A stretch of DNA of 64,000 nucleotides from a virus: the IMG/VR virus record IMGVR_UViG_3300042314_001187, positions 1 through 64,000 of that record. One strand, 5' to 3'. The notes under the pieces were generated by a model. The model had not been told where the DNA came from. It worked only from the letters and a program-made list of their open reading frames with translations, and did not search any database. Within the stretch, counting starts at the first letter, position 1. Each line of letters starts with the position of its first letter. The position numbers and the translations under genes were made by a program. Shown here one piece after another: positions 1 through 7,639 of this stretch.

Positions 1-1646
1 TCAAAATACTTAGTTAACTTGTCTTTCAAGTTTTTAATCTTCATATCCAAAGATTCAATAGTTAACTCATATTTTTCTTTGATTAACTTATTTTTCTCAT
101 ACTCATCAAACTCTTTTTTAAGTTTAATAAAACCTTGTTCTTTGCCGGTTAAATCCCGCATTAACCCCGAAATTTCGTCTTTATGCGTGTTTAACCCTGC
201 AAGTTCATTGATTTTTGCCTGAGTAATCGAAGCATTCATTAAATCAATTCCACAGTGTTCACAAATGATACCACCACTCACCGATGCCTGTAATTTTTGA
301 ATTGATTTTATTTCAGTTTCAACTCTAACAAACTCTTTATATTGAATGTCGTATTCTTTTTTAACCTCATCGTGTTTGTCTTCGTGGTAAAATTCAGTAG
401 GTTCAACAACGTTTAATTCCTTTAGTAATTTACGATTGTCATCAATTTGTTTCTCATAACCCTTAACTTCATTCTCAATTTTTTCAGGTGATAATTGACT
501 AATCTCTCGGTCAATATCCATATGTTTCTTGCTCGTTAAATCATCACGAAATTGTTGACCTCTGATAATTCTATCCTGAACATCTGTTAACTGTTTGTTT
601 AACTGAATACCACTTTCTTTCAACCCATCAATTGTTGATTTATAAGTTTCGATGTCAGTTTTTAATTTTTCAGAACTATATATGTTCGAAATCATTGATT
701 TTGAAAACTTGGAATACAAATCCTTACCGGCTTCCTCTTTTCGTTTTAAGAAATCAAGTCCCATAAAACGAGATAACACTTGACCTCTGGCAGTTGGTTT
801 AGAATCAATTAACTCTTCTAAGTTTGTTGCGGTAGTTAAGATTGTCATTAAGAAATCTTCTTTTGTTCCGATAGAATTCTTAATGAACGCTTCAGTCTCA
901 CGTCGTTGTTCACCCGTGAAATTCTGTAAACTACCATCAGCTAACTTCTTAAAGAAATCTAACTCAGTCTTAACCGTCCAATCACCACTCTTGGATAACT
1001 TACGAGTAATGTTTCTCTCAATAATATAATCATCCCCATCAATAACAATTTCACCCTTAACTGATACCTTATTCTTATCTGTAAATCTATTGAAGATTTC
1101 TTCTGCCTTAGTAGTTTTAGTTGTTTCGTTAAAGAATAAAAAGAATAGTAAGTCAACACTTAATACCGTTTTACCTCCAAAGTTAGGGGGATTAGATTCG
1201 ATTACTGAGATACCATTACATTTATCAAAATCTAACCTTTGGTTCTCACCATAAGATAAGAAGTTTGAGAACTCGATGTTTTTAATAAACCATTTTTTAA
1301 ATGGTGTTACCTCTGTTTGATTTAGAATTAATTCACTATCAACCTGTCTGTCCAATTCTAAAATCCTATCGGAATACTCTTGATTAGATTTTGATGATAA
1401 GAAAGATTCAACTAATGTTAATTGATAATTTTTGTCTAAGATATTAAAAGAGATATCAACATTATGATTTGTTGCTTCACTAACTTTTGTTTTAGTGATA
1501 ACATTAATATTGTTTGAGTTATATTTCTTTTGGAAATAATGTTTAACACTTTTAATTTTTTCCTGTGTAAAGTTTTCAGCAAAATCCTCCCATACTACTT
1601 GTATGTAGGGGTTTTCAACATTAGTTAAATCAACTTTATTACTCAT
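1..1646 (-). CDS. 46: gp46-like recombination endonuclease subunit (Rad50/SbcC family), partial
   Basis: This reading frame starts at 1646 and stays open to the window edge, so about 548 residues are visible and the C-terminal ATPase half is missing. Family role: with gp47 it forms the Mre11/Rad50-type nuclease that resects DNA ends for recombination-dependent replication. A P-loop-like NPPNFGGKT lies at residues 152-160, after the strand NIEFSNFLSYGE typical of SMC/Rad50 proteins. Long coiled coil follows, with a zinc-hook CEHC near residues 462-465 (bases 252-263). Two oddities stand out. About 115 residues precede the ATPase start, whereas T4 gp46 begins almost at it. The first Walker A glycine is replaced by proline. 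The start codon overlaps the stop of the 82-residue gene upstream (TAATG). Family assignment is strong; the role of the N-terminal extension is unknown. Confidence 0.88.
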   Translation of the reverse strand, partial: MSNKVDLTNVENPYIQVVWEDFAENFTQEKIKSVKHYFQKKYNSNNINVITKTKVSEATNHNVDISFNILDKNYQLTLVESFLSSKSNQEYSDRILELDRQVDSELILNQTEVTPFKKWFIKNIEFSNFLSYGENQRLDFDKCNGISVIESNPPNFGGKTVLSVDLLFFLFFNETTKTTKAEEIFNRFTDKNKVSVKGEIVIDGDDYIIERNITRKLSKSGDWTVKTELDFFKKLADGSLQNFTGEQRRETEAFIKNSIGTKEDFLMTILTTATNLEELIDSKPTARGQVLSRFMGLDFLKRKEEAGKDLYSKFSKSMISNIYSSEKLKTDIETYKSTIDGLKESGIQLNKQLTDVQDRIIRGQQFRDDLTSKKHMDIDREISQLSPEKIENEVKGYEKQIDDNRKLLKELNVVEPTEFYHEDKHDEVKKEYDIQYKEFVRVETEIKSIQKLQASVSGGIICEHCGIDLMNASITQAKINELAGLNTHKDEISGLMRDLTGKEQGFIKLKKEFDEYEKNKLIKEKYELTIESLDMKIKNLKDKLTKYF

Positions 1647-1894
1647 TATTTACCAGATTCTTCAGTTTGTGTTGTTTCTTCAATAATAGCATCAACAACT
1701 TCTTCAGCAATTGAGTCTGTGAATTCAGTAACTTTTTCGTCAGATATCTCAGCGTTAGCCAATTTCTCTTTTAATTCGTCAACTGAAAATTGCATAGCTT
1801 CACGATATAATTTATTCATTAAATTTTTCTCGTGTTGAATACGTGCGTTGCGTTTTTCAACTTTTCTTCTGTGTTCTTTAGTTTTTTTTCCCAT
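1646..1894 (-). CDS. Small charged protein of unknown function
   Basis: This 82-residue protein is not recognised. The N-terminal third is very basic (GKKTKEHRRKVEKR) and predicted helical. The C-terminal half is acidic, with many Glu and Thr. It has no cysteines and no membrane segment. A TTGACA promoter with a 17-base spacer lies directly upstream (1921-1949). Its TAA stop overlaps the ATG of the gp46-like gene, so the two are probably translated together. The position suggests an early gene linked to recombination nuclease expression; that is inference from context only. Confidence 0.75.
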   Translation of the reverse strand: MGKKTKEHRRKVEKRNARIQHEKNLMNKLYREAMQFSVDELKEKLANAEISDEKVTEFTDSIAEEVVDAIIEETTQTEESGK

Positions 1895-1920
1895 TTTATT
1901 TAATAATTAAGATTTGATTA

Positions 1921-1949
1921 AACATATACATTTTAAATTTTATTGTCAA
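1921..1949 (-). promoter_or_regulatory. Probable sigma70-type promoter for the 82-residue gene and gp46
   Basis: On the minus strand, TTGACA (1944-1949) is followed after exactly 17 bases by TATGTT (1921-1926). The start codon lies about 25 bases further on. TATGTTTA also fits the Bacteroidota -7 element TAnnTTTG at seven of eight positions, with a TTTG 20 bases upstream, so the site could be read by either type of sigma factor. The -35 sequence is the same as that of the promoter before gp32 at 49100-49128. Confidence 0.6.
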
Positions 1950-1950
1950 A

Positions 1951-2295
1951 CTATTTGGCCGGTCTATTTTCCTCAAACCATTCAACAATCGAATTAATTG
2001 CCCATACACACCCTGATGCAAATAACCCATCAAAAAACCAAGAGACGTGATTATCACATCCTAAAAATATCTTATTAGGTGAGTATAAAACTAATCCGAA
2101 GAAAAATCCAACCCAAGTACTTGTACACATCATACAAGATAACAAGTCAGAAAAAAACTTCCCAACAAACTGAAACGGAGTATAAGGATTTTCACCCCAA
2201 TTATGTAACCCATTTCTTAACCATCCAAAAATTGACCCATAAACTAGTATATTACTCATACCGTAAGCCATTAATACCCAAATAAAAATTTCCAT
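1951..2295 (-). CDS. Small membrane protein with CxxC-x3-W motif (DUF1360-like)
   Basis: This is a 114-residue hydrophobic protein with an N-terminal membrane segment (IFIWVLMAYGMSNILVYG) and at least one more around a conserved-looking CMMCTSTWVGFFFG. Small membrane proteins with a C-x2-C then W-x-G motif occur in bacteria and large phages (for example DUF1360), but a role is not established. I prefer the ATG at 2295 because it follows the upstream stop by one base (TAATATG, a junction used repeatedly here). An in-frame ATG at 2310 would add five residues and overlap the upstream gene by 14 bases. A host-envelope location is inferred from hydrophobicity. Confidence 0.72.
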   Translation of the reverse strand: MEIFIWVLMAYGMSNILVYGSIFGWLRNGLHNWGENPYTPFQFVGKFFSDLLSCMMCTSTWVGFFFGLVLYSPNKIFLGCDNHVSWFFDGLFASGCVWAINSIVEWFEENRPAK

Positions 2296-2296
2296 A

Positions 2297-3004
2297 TTAT
2301 ATTCTTTCATTTAAATTAGAACCTCTCAAATAAACTGCATTAGTCGGATTTAATTGTGATTCCAAAAGTTTATTTTTTTGAATTAACTCATCAATTGTTT
2401 GATTTTTTTGAGATAATTCTTTTCTTAAATTTTGTAATGTCATTTCTAACATCTTTTGTTTTGAATTGTCAGTAGTTACCTCTTTAACCACCTCAACCTC
2501 CTTGATAACCTCAACTTCTTTAATAATTTCAACAGGTGGTTTGTCTAAAACCTCGTCTAAATTACGTCTAAGTTCGTCTAAACTTTCATCTTTTTTAGAC
2601 ATTTCAGTTTCCAACTGTTGTATTTTTAACAACAGTTCATTTTCAGATTCTTTGTCACTAATATACTCTATTTTTGTGACGATTTTTTCGGTAGGAACTT
2701 CTCTAACAACTTCCTTAATAACTTCTCTATCCACATATTCAATTACTTTAACTTCAACGGGAATTTCAACTATTTTTTCAACTTCCTTAATTACCTCAAC
2801 CGGTATTTCTACACGTTTTTCAACAATTACCTCAGTTATTAAGTCTTTTTCACCTTCATTAAGTGAATTTCCCAAAAATCCGTACTTCTTAATATCAAAA
2901 CCTTGTTTGAAACATTGTGTAACAAACATTGAGACATCCTCAATATTGTTTATTTTACAATACTGTATGATGTCATATTCGTATTTAGGATTTACATTAA
3001 GCAT
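2297..3004 (-). CDS. EV-repeat / coiled-coil protein of unknown function
   Basis: This 235-residue protein has three parts. An N-terminal globular region of about 55 residues is followed by low-complexity repeats of the type VEIPVEVIKEVEKIVE and EVIKEVEVIKEVEVV (about residues 65-115 and 158-180), and then a C-terminal coiled coil rich in Gln, Lys and Leu. Similar EV/EIPVE repeats occur in structural or scaffold-like proteins of large viruses, but no function can be assigned. Its start overlaps the gp47 stop by 8 bases, so it is translated with gp47. It lies between the two halves of the gp46/gp47 nuclease system, which could suggest an accessory role. Confidence 0.75.
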   Translation of the reverse strand: MLNVNPKYEYDIIQYCKINNIEDVSMFVTQCFKQGFDIKKYGFLGNSLNEGEKDLITEVIVEKRVEIPVEVIKEVEKIVEIPVEVKVIEYVDREVIKEVVREVPTEKIVTKIEYISDKESENELLLKIQQLETEMSKKDESLDELRRNLDEVLDKPPVEIIKEVEVIKEVEVVKEVTTDNSKQKMLEMTLQNLRKELSQKNQTIDELIQKNKLLESQLNPTNAVYLRGSNLNERI

Positions 3005-3776
3005 TTGCTAAATATTCTTTTTCGTTTTCAATATCTTCATATGATGACAACTTAAACGATAAGAAAGGTCTTGGATTATGTAAATCAACAAACTCATAGT
3101 TATCGTTTTGAATATCATAAATTCCGAACCCGTGTTTATTAATTGTTTCACCGTAGTTTTGTTGGATTGTTGAACCAATCATATACGCTTTCTTACCACC
3201 AGGTATGTTGAAGATTTGTCGTTTATGGATATCTCCACATAATACTAAATCACAACCCGCAAACTTATCAGTTTCAAATCCTGACTCGAACTTATAACCA
3301 ATATCAGTAGTTAAACCCTGAACAGGTCCGTGAAACAAACCAATCTTAACCCTATCTGATTTACTGATATCAGGTGGAATATTGTGGTCCATTAATGAAT
3401 ATACAACCCAATCAATATTCTCATCAGTATACTCACCTCTATCTTTGTAATAAACAATATTCTCATTGTTTAATGAATCAATAATTGGGGTTAAAGCGTC
3501 CAATCTTGACATATTGTTTTCCAAGAAATCGTGGTTACCAATAATAAGAACCGTTTTAGCAATCTTGGAACATTCAGTTAAAACCCAAGACACCATTTCA
3601 ATAAGTTCAGGTGTCATCTGATTTTTAGAATGAACTAAGTCACCGGTAAACACAATCCTGTCAGGTTTTATTTCACTAAATTTAGATAACATATCCGTAA
3701 CAATATCACGATATAAATCGTGGTCTTTAAATAATCTGATATGTAAATCAGAAAAATGAACTAGTTTATTTACCAT
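2997..3776 (-). CDS. 47: gp47-like recombination nuclease subunit (Mre11/SbcD family)
   Basis: This is a 259-residue calcineurin-type metallophosphoesterase. All signature motifs are present in order: DLH at residues 10-12, GDLVH at 45-49, GNHD at 80-83, the FHG histidine at 149 and GDIH at 181-184. These are the metal ligands of Mre11/SbcD/gp47 nucleases. It is shorter than T4 gp47 (about 340 residues) and lacks most of the C-terminal capping region. It should pair with the gp46-like ATPase encoded 1.3 kb downstream, although three small genes separate them. Its start overlaps the upstream gene by 11 bases and its stop overlaps the next start by 8. Confidence 0.9.
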   Translation of the reverse strand: MVNKLVHFSDLHIRLFKDHDLYRDIVTDMLSKFSEIKPDRIVFTGDLVHSKNQMTPELIEMVSWVLTECSKIAKTVLIIGNHDFLENNMSRLDALTPIIDSLNNENIVYYKDRGEYTDENIDWVVYSLMDHNIPPDISKSDRVKIGLFHGPVQGLTTDIGYKFESGFETDKFAGCDLVLCGDIHKRQIFNIPGGKKAYMIGSTIQQNYGETINKHGFGIYDIQNDNYEFVDLHNPRPFLSFKLSSYEDIENEKEYLANA

Positions 3777-4713
3777 ATTTTGATTCTTTAATCATTTTTT
3801 TTACTTTACTATCGTGTTTCTCAATTTTAGAAATTCTATCCTCAACATCTTTATTTTTTGACAATATATCCCGTAATCTATTATTATCAAAAGGTTTTGG
3901 AACATCATTTTTTTCTAAAAATTCATCAATCATCTTTTCAGTAATTTTAGCCGGGTCAACACCAACCTCTGAAATGAACTTTTCTTTTAAATGTGGTGGG
4001 ATTACTCTTTTCTTAATTTCCAATTTAATTTCACCAGGTTTAACCACATTTTGTTCTAAATAATAAACCGTATAACCAACATCATCAGGTTTATTAGCGG
4101 TTAAATCAACATCGTAATGATTTGTAACAACTTCAGACCCATCATATTTATCAACTACCTCAAATAACCCTCTAACCAAAACATGTCTCGTACCTTTAGT
4201 TTTATATTCTTCAGGATTATCCAAAACATCATCCAATAATTTATGGATAACTTGTCTTTGTTCTTTCTCGGTGTCTAAACCGAGAATATCTTGAGTTATT
4301 TCAGGTGACCAAGTTAATAAAATATGTTTTCTTGGTTCAAATGTTAATGGGTCATACATTGTCGGACCCATAGCCGCACCATGCTTAACAGGTTTAATTA
4401 ATTGACTTGGGTCATACATTTCAGGAGTTAAAGATAATGATAATAAATAACATCTACCCTTAAATTCCATTAAATCGGATAATTTAATAGTTTCAGTCGT
4501 ATAAATCTTATCTTTTTTACCCTTAACTAACGGCATAGTTAAAATATCTAACGAATCACATTTATCAAATTCATCACATTCTTTAATGATGTTTTTATAC
4601 TTATCCAATTCTACACCATAAAGACAAGTTTCATCAACAAATGATGAATTAATTAAATTTAGGGTGTTCTTTTTACTTAATACCGCAACTTCTAAAAATT
4701 CTTTTAATTTCAT
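3766..4713 (-). CDS. Hypothetical protein
   Basis: This 315-residue soluble protein is not recognised. The N-terminal two thirds look globular, with a Met/Pro/Gly-rich stretch (KHGAAMGPTMYDP) near residue 115. The C-terminal 60 residues are Lys/Asp/Glu-rich and probably helical (KNKDVEDRISKIEKHDSKVKK). It has no cysteine metal sites, nucleotide motifs or membrane segments. It follows the 79-residue gene by a TAATATG junction and overlaps the gp47 start by 11 bases, so it sits inside the nuclease operon. A replication or recombination accessory role is only guilt by association. Confidence 0.75.
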   Translation of the reverse strand: MKLKEFLEVAVLSKKNTLNLINSSFVDETCLYGVELDKYKNIIKECDEFDKCDSLDILTMPLVKGKKDKIYTTETIKLSDLMEFKGRCYLLSLSLTPEMYDPSQLIKPVKHGAAMGPTMYDPLTFEPRKHILLTWSPEITQDILGLDTEKEQRQVIHKLLDDVLDNPEEYKTKGTRHVLVRGLFEVVDKYDGSEVVTNHYDVDLTANKPDDVGYTVYYLEQNVVKPGEIKLEIKKRVIPPHLKEKFISEVGVDPAKITEKMIDEFLEKNDVPKPFDNNRLRDILSKNKDVEDRISKIEKHDSKVKKMIKESKYGK

Positions 4714-4714
4714 A

Positions 4715-4954
4715 TTACATAACTATTTTTGGGGGATAACCTAAATCATCGTTAACCCCACCAATAATTGGGTTTATAGGATTAAATGGGTTTGACGATT
4801 TATGTCCTTTATATTTATCAATGTCAAAGTCTAACTCACCTTTAACACCTTTCATTTTTTCTTTAATCACATCAATATCAGACTCTTTAACTACCGTCCA
4901 ACTTCTATTAGTTAGAAATCCGTCCAACCAAATATAAAATTCTTTGTGTGTCAT
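4715..4954 (-). CDS. Hypothetical small phage protein
   Basis: This 79-residue protein begins MTHKEFYIWLDGFLTNR, a compact aromatic N-terminus seen in short unannotated proteins of T4-like phages; this is an impression only. The middle is helical and charged. The C-terminal 30 residues are Pro/Asn/Gly-rich (NPFNPINPIIGG) and probably disordered. Its start overlaps the stop of the zinc-ribbon gene (TAATG at 4952-4956), and its stop is one base from the next ATG (TAATATG). No function can be assigned. Confidence 0.7.
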   Translation of the reverse strand: MTHKEFYIWLDGFLTNRSWTVVKESDIDVIKEKMKGVKGELDFDIDKYKGHKSSNPFNPINPIIGGVNDDLGYPPKIVM

Positions 4955-5190
4955 TACTGAATTAGATTTGTTTTATTGTCCTCATCAAATAAGGCGAAAT
5001 CAGAATTTACGTGTCCACAATCATCACATTTATAAGTTGGGAATGGTACTAACGTATCTTCTTTACTACCCGTCATTAATGCCGGAACTTTTTTAATTAA
5101 TACGACTTCCTTGAAGTACATACTACCACACTTTTCACAAACAACAGTTGGTTGTTTTTTCAAGTCAATTCTTGGTTGATTTAATTCCAT
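4954..5190 (-). CDS. Small zinc-ribbon protein
   Basis: This 78-residue protein carries two CxxC knuckles, CEKCG near residue 18 and CDDCGH near residue 55. About 30 residues separate them, as expected for a single zinc-ribbon fold. Such ribbons serve in nucleic-acid binding or protein contacts, and several T4-like phages encode short examples of unknown role. The start follows the upstream stop by one base (TAATATG at 5188-5194). A DNA- or RNA-binding or transcription-related role is plausible but not shown. Confidence 0.75.
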   Translation of the reverse strand: MELNQPRIDLKKQPTVVCEKCGSMYFKEVVLIKKVPALMTGSKEDTLVPFPTYKCDDCGHVNSDFALFDEDNKTNLIQ

Positions 5191-5191
5191 A

Positions 5192-5449
5192 TTAATCTTC
5201 TTTTAGTAAGTGTATTGTTAACTCCTCATTCATAAATTTATCTTTAATTATGTCTCTATTAAATTCAAACTCAGACGCTAAAGAATCCTCACTCCCATCT
5301 TTAATTGAAAAATCCCACTTATTTTCATCCAAATAAGCAACCGCCTCCTCGTCAGTCATTCCTTCTAACTCAGGATAATCTTCTTTGTTAATCTCAATGG
5401 TGTCGTATACTTCATACACCGAATAACTTTTACTCATTCTAATTTTCAT
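5192..5449 (-). CDS. Hypothetical small acidic protein
   Basis: With the start at 5449 the protein has 85 residues (MKIRMSKSYSVYEVYD...), is rich in Asp/Glu and is not recognised. The frame is open to an ATG at 5515, but the added residues look unlike protein. The sequence just before 5449 (aaatatataataaa) is the A-rich leader seen before other genes here. A second in-frame Met at 5437 is also possible. Its TAA is one base from the next ATG (TAATATG), so it heads the small-gene run leading to gp47. Confidence 0.65.
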   Translation of the reverse strand: MKIRMSKSYSVYEVYDTIEINKEDYPELEGMTDEEAVAYLDENKWDFSIKDGSEDSLASEFEFNRDIIKDKFMNEELTIHLLKED

Positions 5450-5554
5450 TTTATTATATATTTGACGTTTATTTTTCCTAAACCAACAGTGTCCCAAGTT
5501 GTTGTATAATACCACACAGGACTAATTATTACATTATTCATATCTAAATATAAT

Positions 5555-6421
5555 TTATTTTCTTAACTTACTCAAGTATGGTTGTATATCCATATTTAAA
5601 ATTGTTGATTGAACTTCTCTCGGAATCCTAAACTCTTCGTATTCACCATCTTCTTTAATTAAAACAATGATACATCCATACAGTTTAATATTCTCATACT
5701 TTGTCCCTTCTAACATTTTCAAAATCAATTTACCATAGAATGGTAATTGTGTGAAATAGTGTCCTAACGCATTATTTGGTTGTGCTTGGAATGGATATTT
5801 CATTGGTTTTGTGAAATAACTAACCTCAAAATTCTTAGGTTTGTTAGTCTTCCAATCGGTAATAACCAAACCAAACTCAGTTTGTTCTTTATTCATTATT
5901 ATCCACACTTTATCGGGTTGACCGGTATAACCTAAGTCAGGGTCCCCCAACACAATCTCAGTATCTAATAATACCGCACCCCTTTCAATCATAATATTTA
6001 AAAAGTCTTTACCTGCGGTTATCATACTATCACTCTTCAATATCTGTTCAAAGTCACATTCGAATATTGGTTGTCGAACATCTTTGTAATCTCCAAATAA
6101 TTTAATAGTTTCCTGTTCCAAAAAATAGTGAGTTCTTGACCCCATATTTGTTGAGTACGTACCAGCATCCGCCCATTCTTTCAATAGTCGAGCCTTTTCA
6201 ACCGGGTCACCTTGTGCTTTTTTCTCAGCAATTTCATCGGCAGGAAATTCATCATAAAATATTTTCATTACCTTTGATACTGATGGCCAATCACTACGAG
6301 AAAACCCCAACCCATCAGTCATTGTGTACTTATGAGTTTCTTCCTCAAATGTTAACCCAATCGAACTCCTCTTAACTTCTAAGATATCTCTAATATCTTT
6401 AGCAATCTCTTTTAAATCCAT
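5555..6421 (-). CDS. PD-(D/E)XK superfamily nuclease (RecB/Cas4-like)
   Basis: This 288-residue protein has the full motif order of RecB-type nucleases: a His in GSRTHYFLE (H98), E155, the metal-binding Asp in GYTGQPDK (D170), the core DWK (D189, K191) and a QxxxY motif (Q225-Y229). These residues form the two-metal active site of PD-(D/E)XK exonucleases such as RecB, AddB and Cas4. It sits 11 bases after the primase stop and upstream of the gp47/gp46 operon, so a role in DNA end processing during replication or recombination fits. Degradation of host DNA is the alternative. The substrate cannot be read from the sequence. Confidence 0.82.
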   Translation of the reverse strand: MDLKEIAKDIRDILEVKRSSIGLTFEEETHKYTMTDGLGFSRSDWPSVSKVMKIFYDEFPADEIAEKKAQGDPVEKARLLKEWADAGTYSTNMGSRTHYFLEQETIKLFGDYKDVRQPIFECDFEQILKSDSMITAGKDFLNIMIERGAVLLDTEIVLGDPDLGYTGQPDKVWIIMNKEQTEFGLVITDWKTNKPKNFEVSYFTKPMKYPFQAQPNNALGHYFTQLPFYGKLILKMLEGTKYENIKLYGCIIVLIKEDGEYEEFRIPREVQSTILNMDIQPYLSKLRK

Positions 6422-6432
6422 TCATATTTTAA

Positions 6433-7335
6433 TTAATCTTTTATATTATAATAATAATCATTAATTTCACCTCTTAAATCACAAACGTCTTTATCATCAG
6501 GTAATTTCAATATTTTTATTTTACCATATAACCCACCACCATTAAGTTCGTGATACAATTTTACTGCATTATACCAAGCATCACCATCTAACGCAATTAT
6601 CACATTACCCATTGCTCTTTGATATATCGTATCAAATAACTTTTCAGACATATGTTTACCCAACATAGCTATACTATTAGGTAAAAAGAAACCATCAAAG
6701 ACCCCTTCAACTAAGAAGATATCTTGATTCCAATTAATTAAACTTTCATTGAAAATTATCTTATCCTTCTCAGCTTCGGGGTTTTTATATTTAGCTCTAG
6801 TGTTTGGTATCCAACTTCTTGCTATAAAATAGTTTAACTCACCTGATTCAGTATATGAGGGAACAATAACTCTCCCCCCAAATTCACCATTAGAACAAAA
6901 ACCTATTTTATATTTTTCAATAATTTCTTTGGTAATACCTCGACTAGTAAGGTAAGTATATGCTTGTCTTCTAATTGGGTGAGACTCACTTACGTCTTTA
7001 AATAATTTAAATTCATTAGGTAATCTCAGTTTTTCTTTCCTAACTTCTTTTGGTTTAAACTCTTCAGGTTGGAGAACATTATACACTTTCTTTTGACTCT
7101 TATTTCCGTATTTATCAAATAATTTACCCAAAGGTCCGTGAGTCCCATTAACGTCACCACAACTCCAACATTTATAAACATGTGAGAAATAATTCACCTC
7201 AAGATTACCTTTGTGTCTGTCATCATCACATTCAGGACAATCAAACGATATTTGACCTTTTGATTCATAATGAAGATGTTCATCCCCAAGAACATCACGT
7301 AATAAATCCACTAATATTTCACCATCATCTGACAT
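6433..7335 (-). CDS. 61: DNA primase (DnaG type, T4 gp61-like)
   Basis: This is a 300-residue primase that should make RNA primers for lagging-strand synthesis with the gp41-type helicase encoded at 44224-45636. The N-terminal zinc-binding domain has C33-x2-C36 and C56-x2-C59 (CPEC...CWSC). The catalytic TOPRIM domain shows FLVEG at about 207-211 and the metal-binding ALDGD at 248-252. It is close in length to T4 gp61 (342 residues). It is the first gene of the leftmost minus-strand run and is transcribed away from the plus-strand adhesin block, across an 86-base divergent region. Confidence 0.88.
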   Translation of the reverse strand: MSDDGEILVDLLRDVLGDEHLHYESKGQISFDCPECDDDRHKGNLEVNYFSHVYKCWSCGDVNGTHGPLGKLFDKYGNKSQKKVYNVLQPEEFKPKEVRKEKLRLPNEFKLFKDVSESHPIRRQAYTYLTSRGITKEIIEKYKIGFCSNGEFGGRVIVPSYTESGELNYFIARSWIPNTRAKYKNPEAEKDKIIFNESLINWNQDIFLVEGVFDGFFLPNSIAMLGKHMSEKLFDTIYQRAMGNVIIALDGDAWYNAVKLYHELNGGGLYGKIKILKLPDDKDVCDLRGEINDYYYNIKD

Positions 7336-7421
7336 AACACAAAAAATAATAATAATTAATCATTCAATCAATCTTCACAAGTTTTATCAACCCTTTATAT
7401 TTATTATATAAACACAAAAAA
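7336..7421. promoter_or_regulatory. Divergent intergenic region with candidate promoters
   Basis: These 86 bases separate the primase (leftward) from the first plus-strand adhesin-like gene (rightward), so both must start here. Leftward, TTGATA, a 17-base spacer and TTGAAT is a weak sigma70-like match. Rightward, TTCACA, 16 bases and TATATT is another. The rightward side also contains the recurring ATATTTAT box (7397-7404). The motif matches are read by eye and no transcription start is known. Confidence 0.4.
7397..7404 (+). promoter_or_regulatory. ATATTTAT box, putative late promoter element
   Basis: ATATTTAT lies 17 bases before the ATG of the 70-residue gene and is followed by TATATAAA. 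It belongs to the set of (A/C)TATTTAT boxes found 13-20 bases before starts at 13257, 28752, 38363, 45636, 50099 and 62646. Confidence 0.4.
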
Positions 7422-7634
7422 ATGCCCAAAGTAGTAACAATAAACAACATAACAGGTACAACACCTTATAATATATTTTTATGTGACAACCCTGTTACTT
7501 TATGTGTCTATATCGGCACAACTTCAACTCTACCGTATTCATTTGACATACCAAACGTATTAACAAATCAAGATGATTACACCCTAAAAGTTGAAGATGA
7601 AAATGGGTGTATTAACCAAACAATTATATCATAA
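7422..7634 (+). CDS. Small adhesin-type module, paralogue of the N-terminus of the 879-residue protein
   Basis: This 70-residue protein resembles a single beta-sandwich module. It shares the pattern I..ITG...PYNI..CD....C (here NNITGTTPYNIFLCD) with the first 70 residues of the Pro-Thr repeat protein at 13257, and ends with an SprB-like tail, KVEDENGC. It is the first gene of the plus-strand block and is preceded by the putative late promoter box. It has no signal peptide. It is probably a virion surface or tail-tip component, inferred from its relatives in the block. Confidence 0.65.
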   Translation: MPKVVTINNITGTTPYNIFLCDNPVTLCVYIGTTSTLPYSFDIPNVLTNQDDYTLKVEDENGCINQTIIS

Positions 7635-7639
7635 AATAA

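Noticed and set aside
2466-3011. 181-residue plus-strand frame opposite the EV-repeat gene
   Set aside because: The Ser/Thr-rich translation is the mirror of the Glu/Val repeats, and the minus-strand gene is supported by overlaps with both neighbours.
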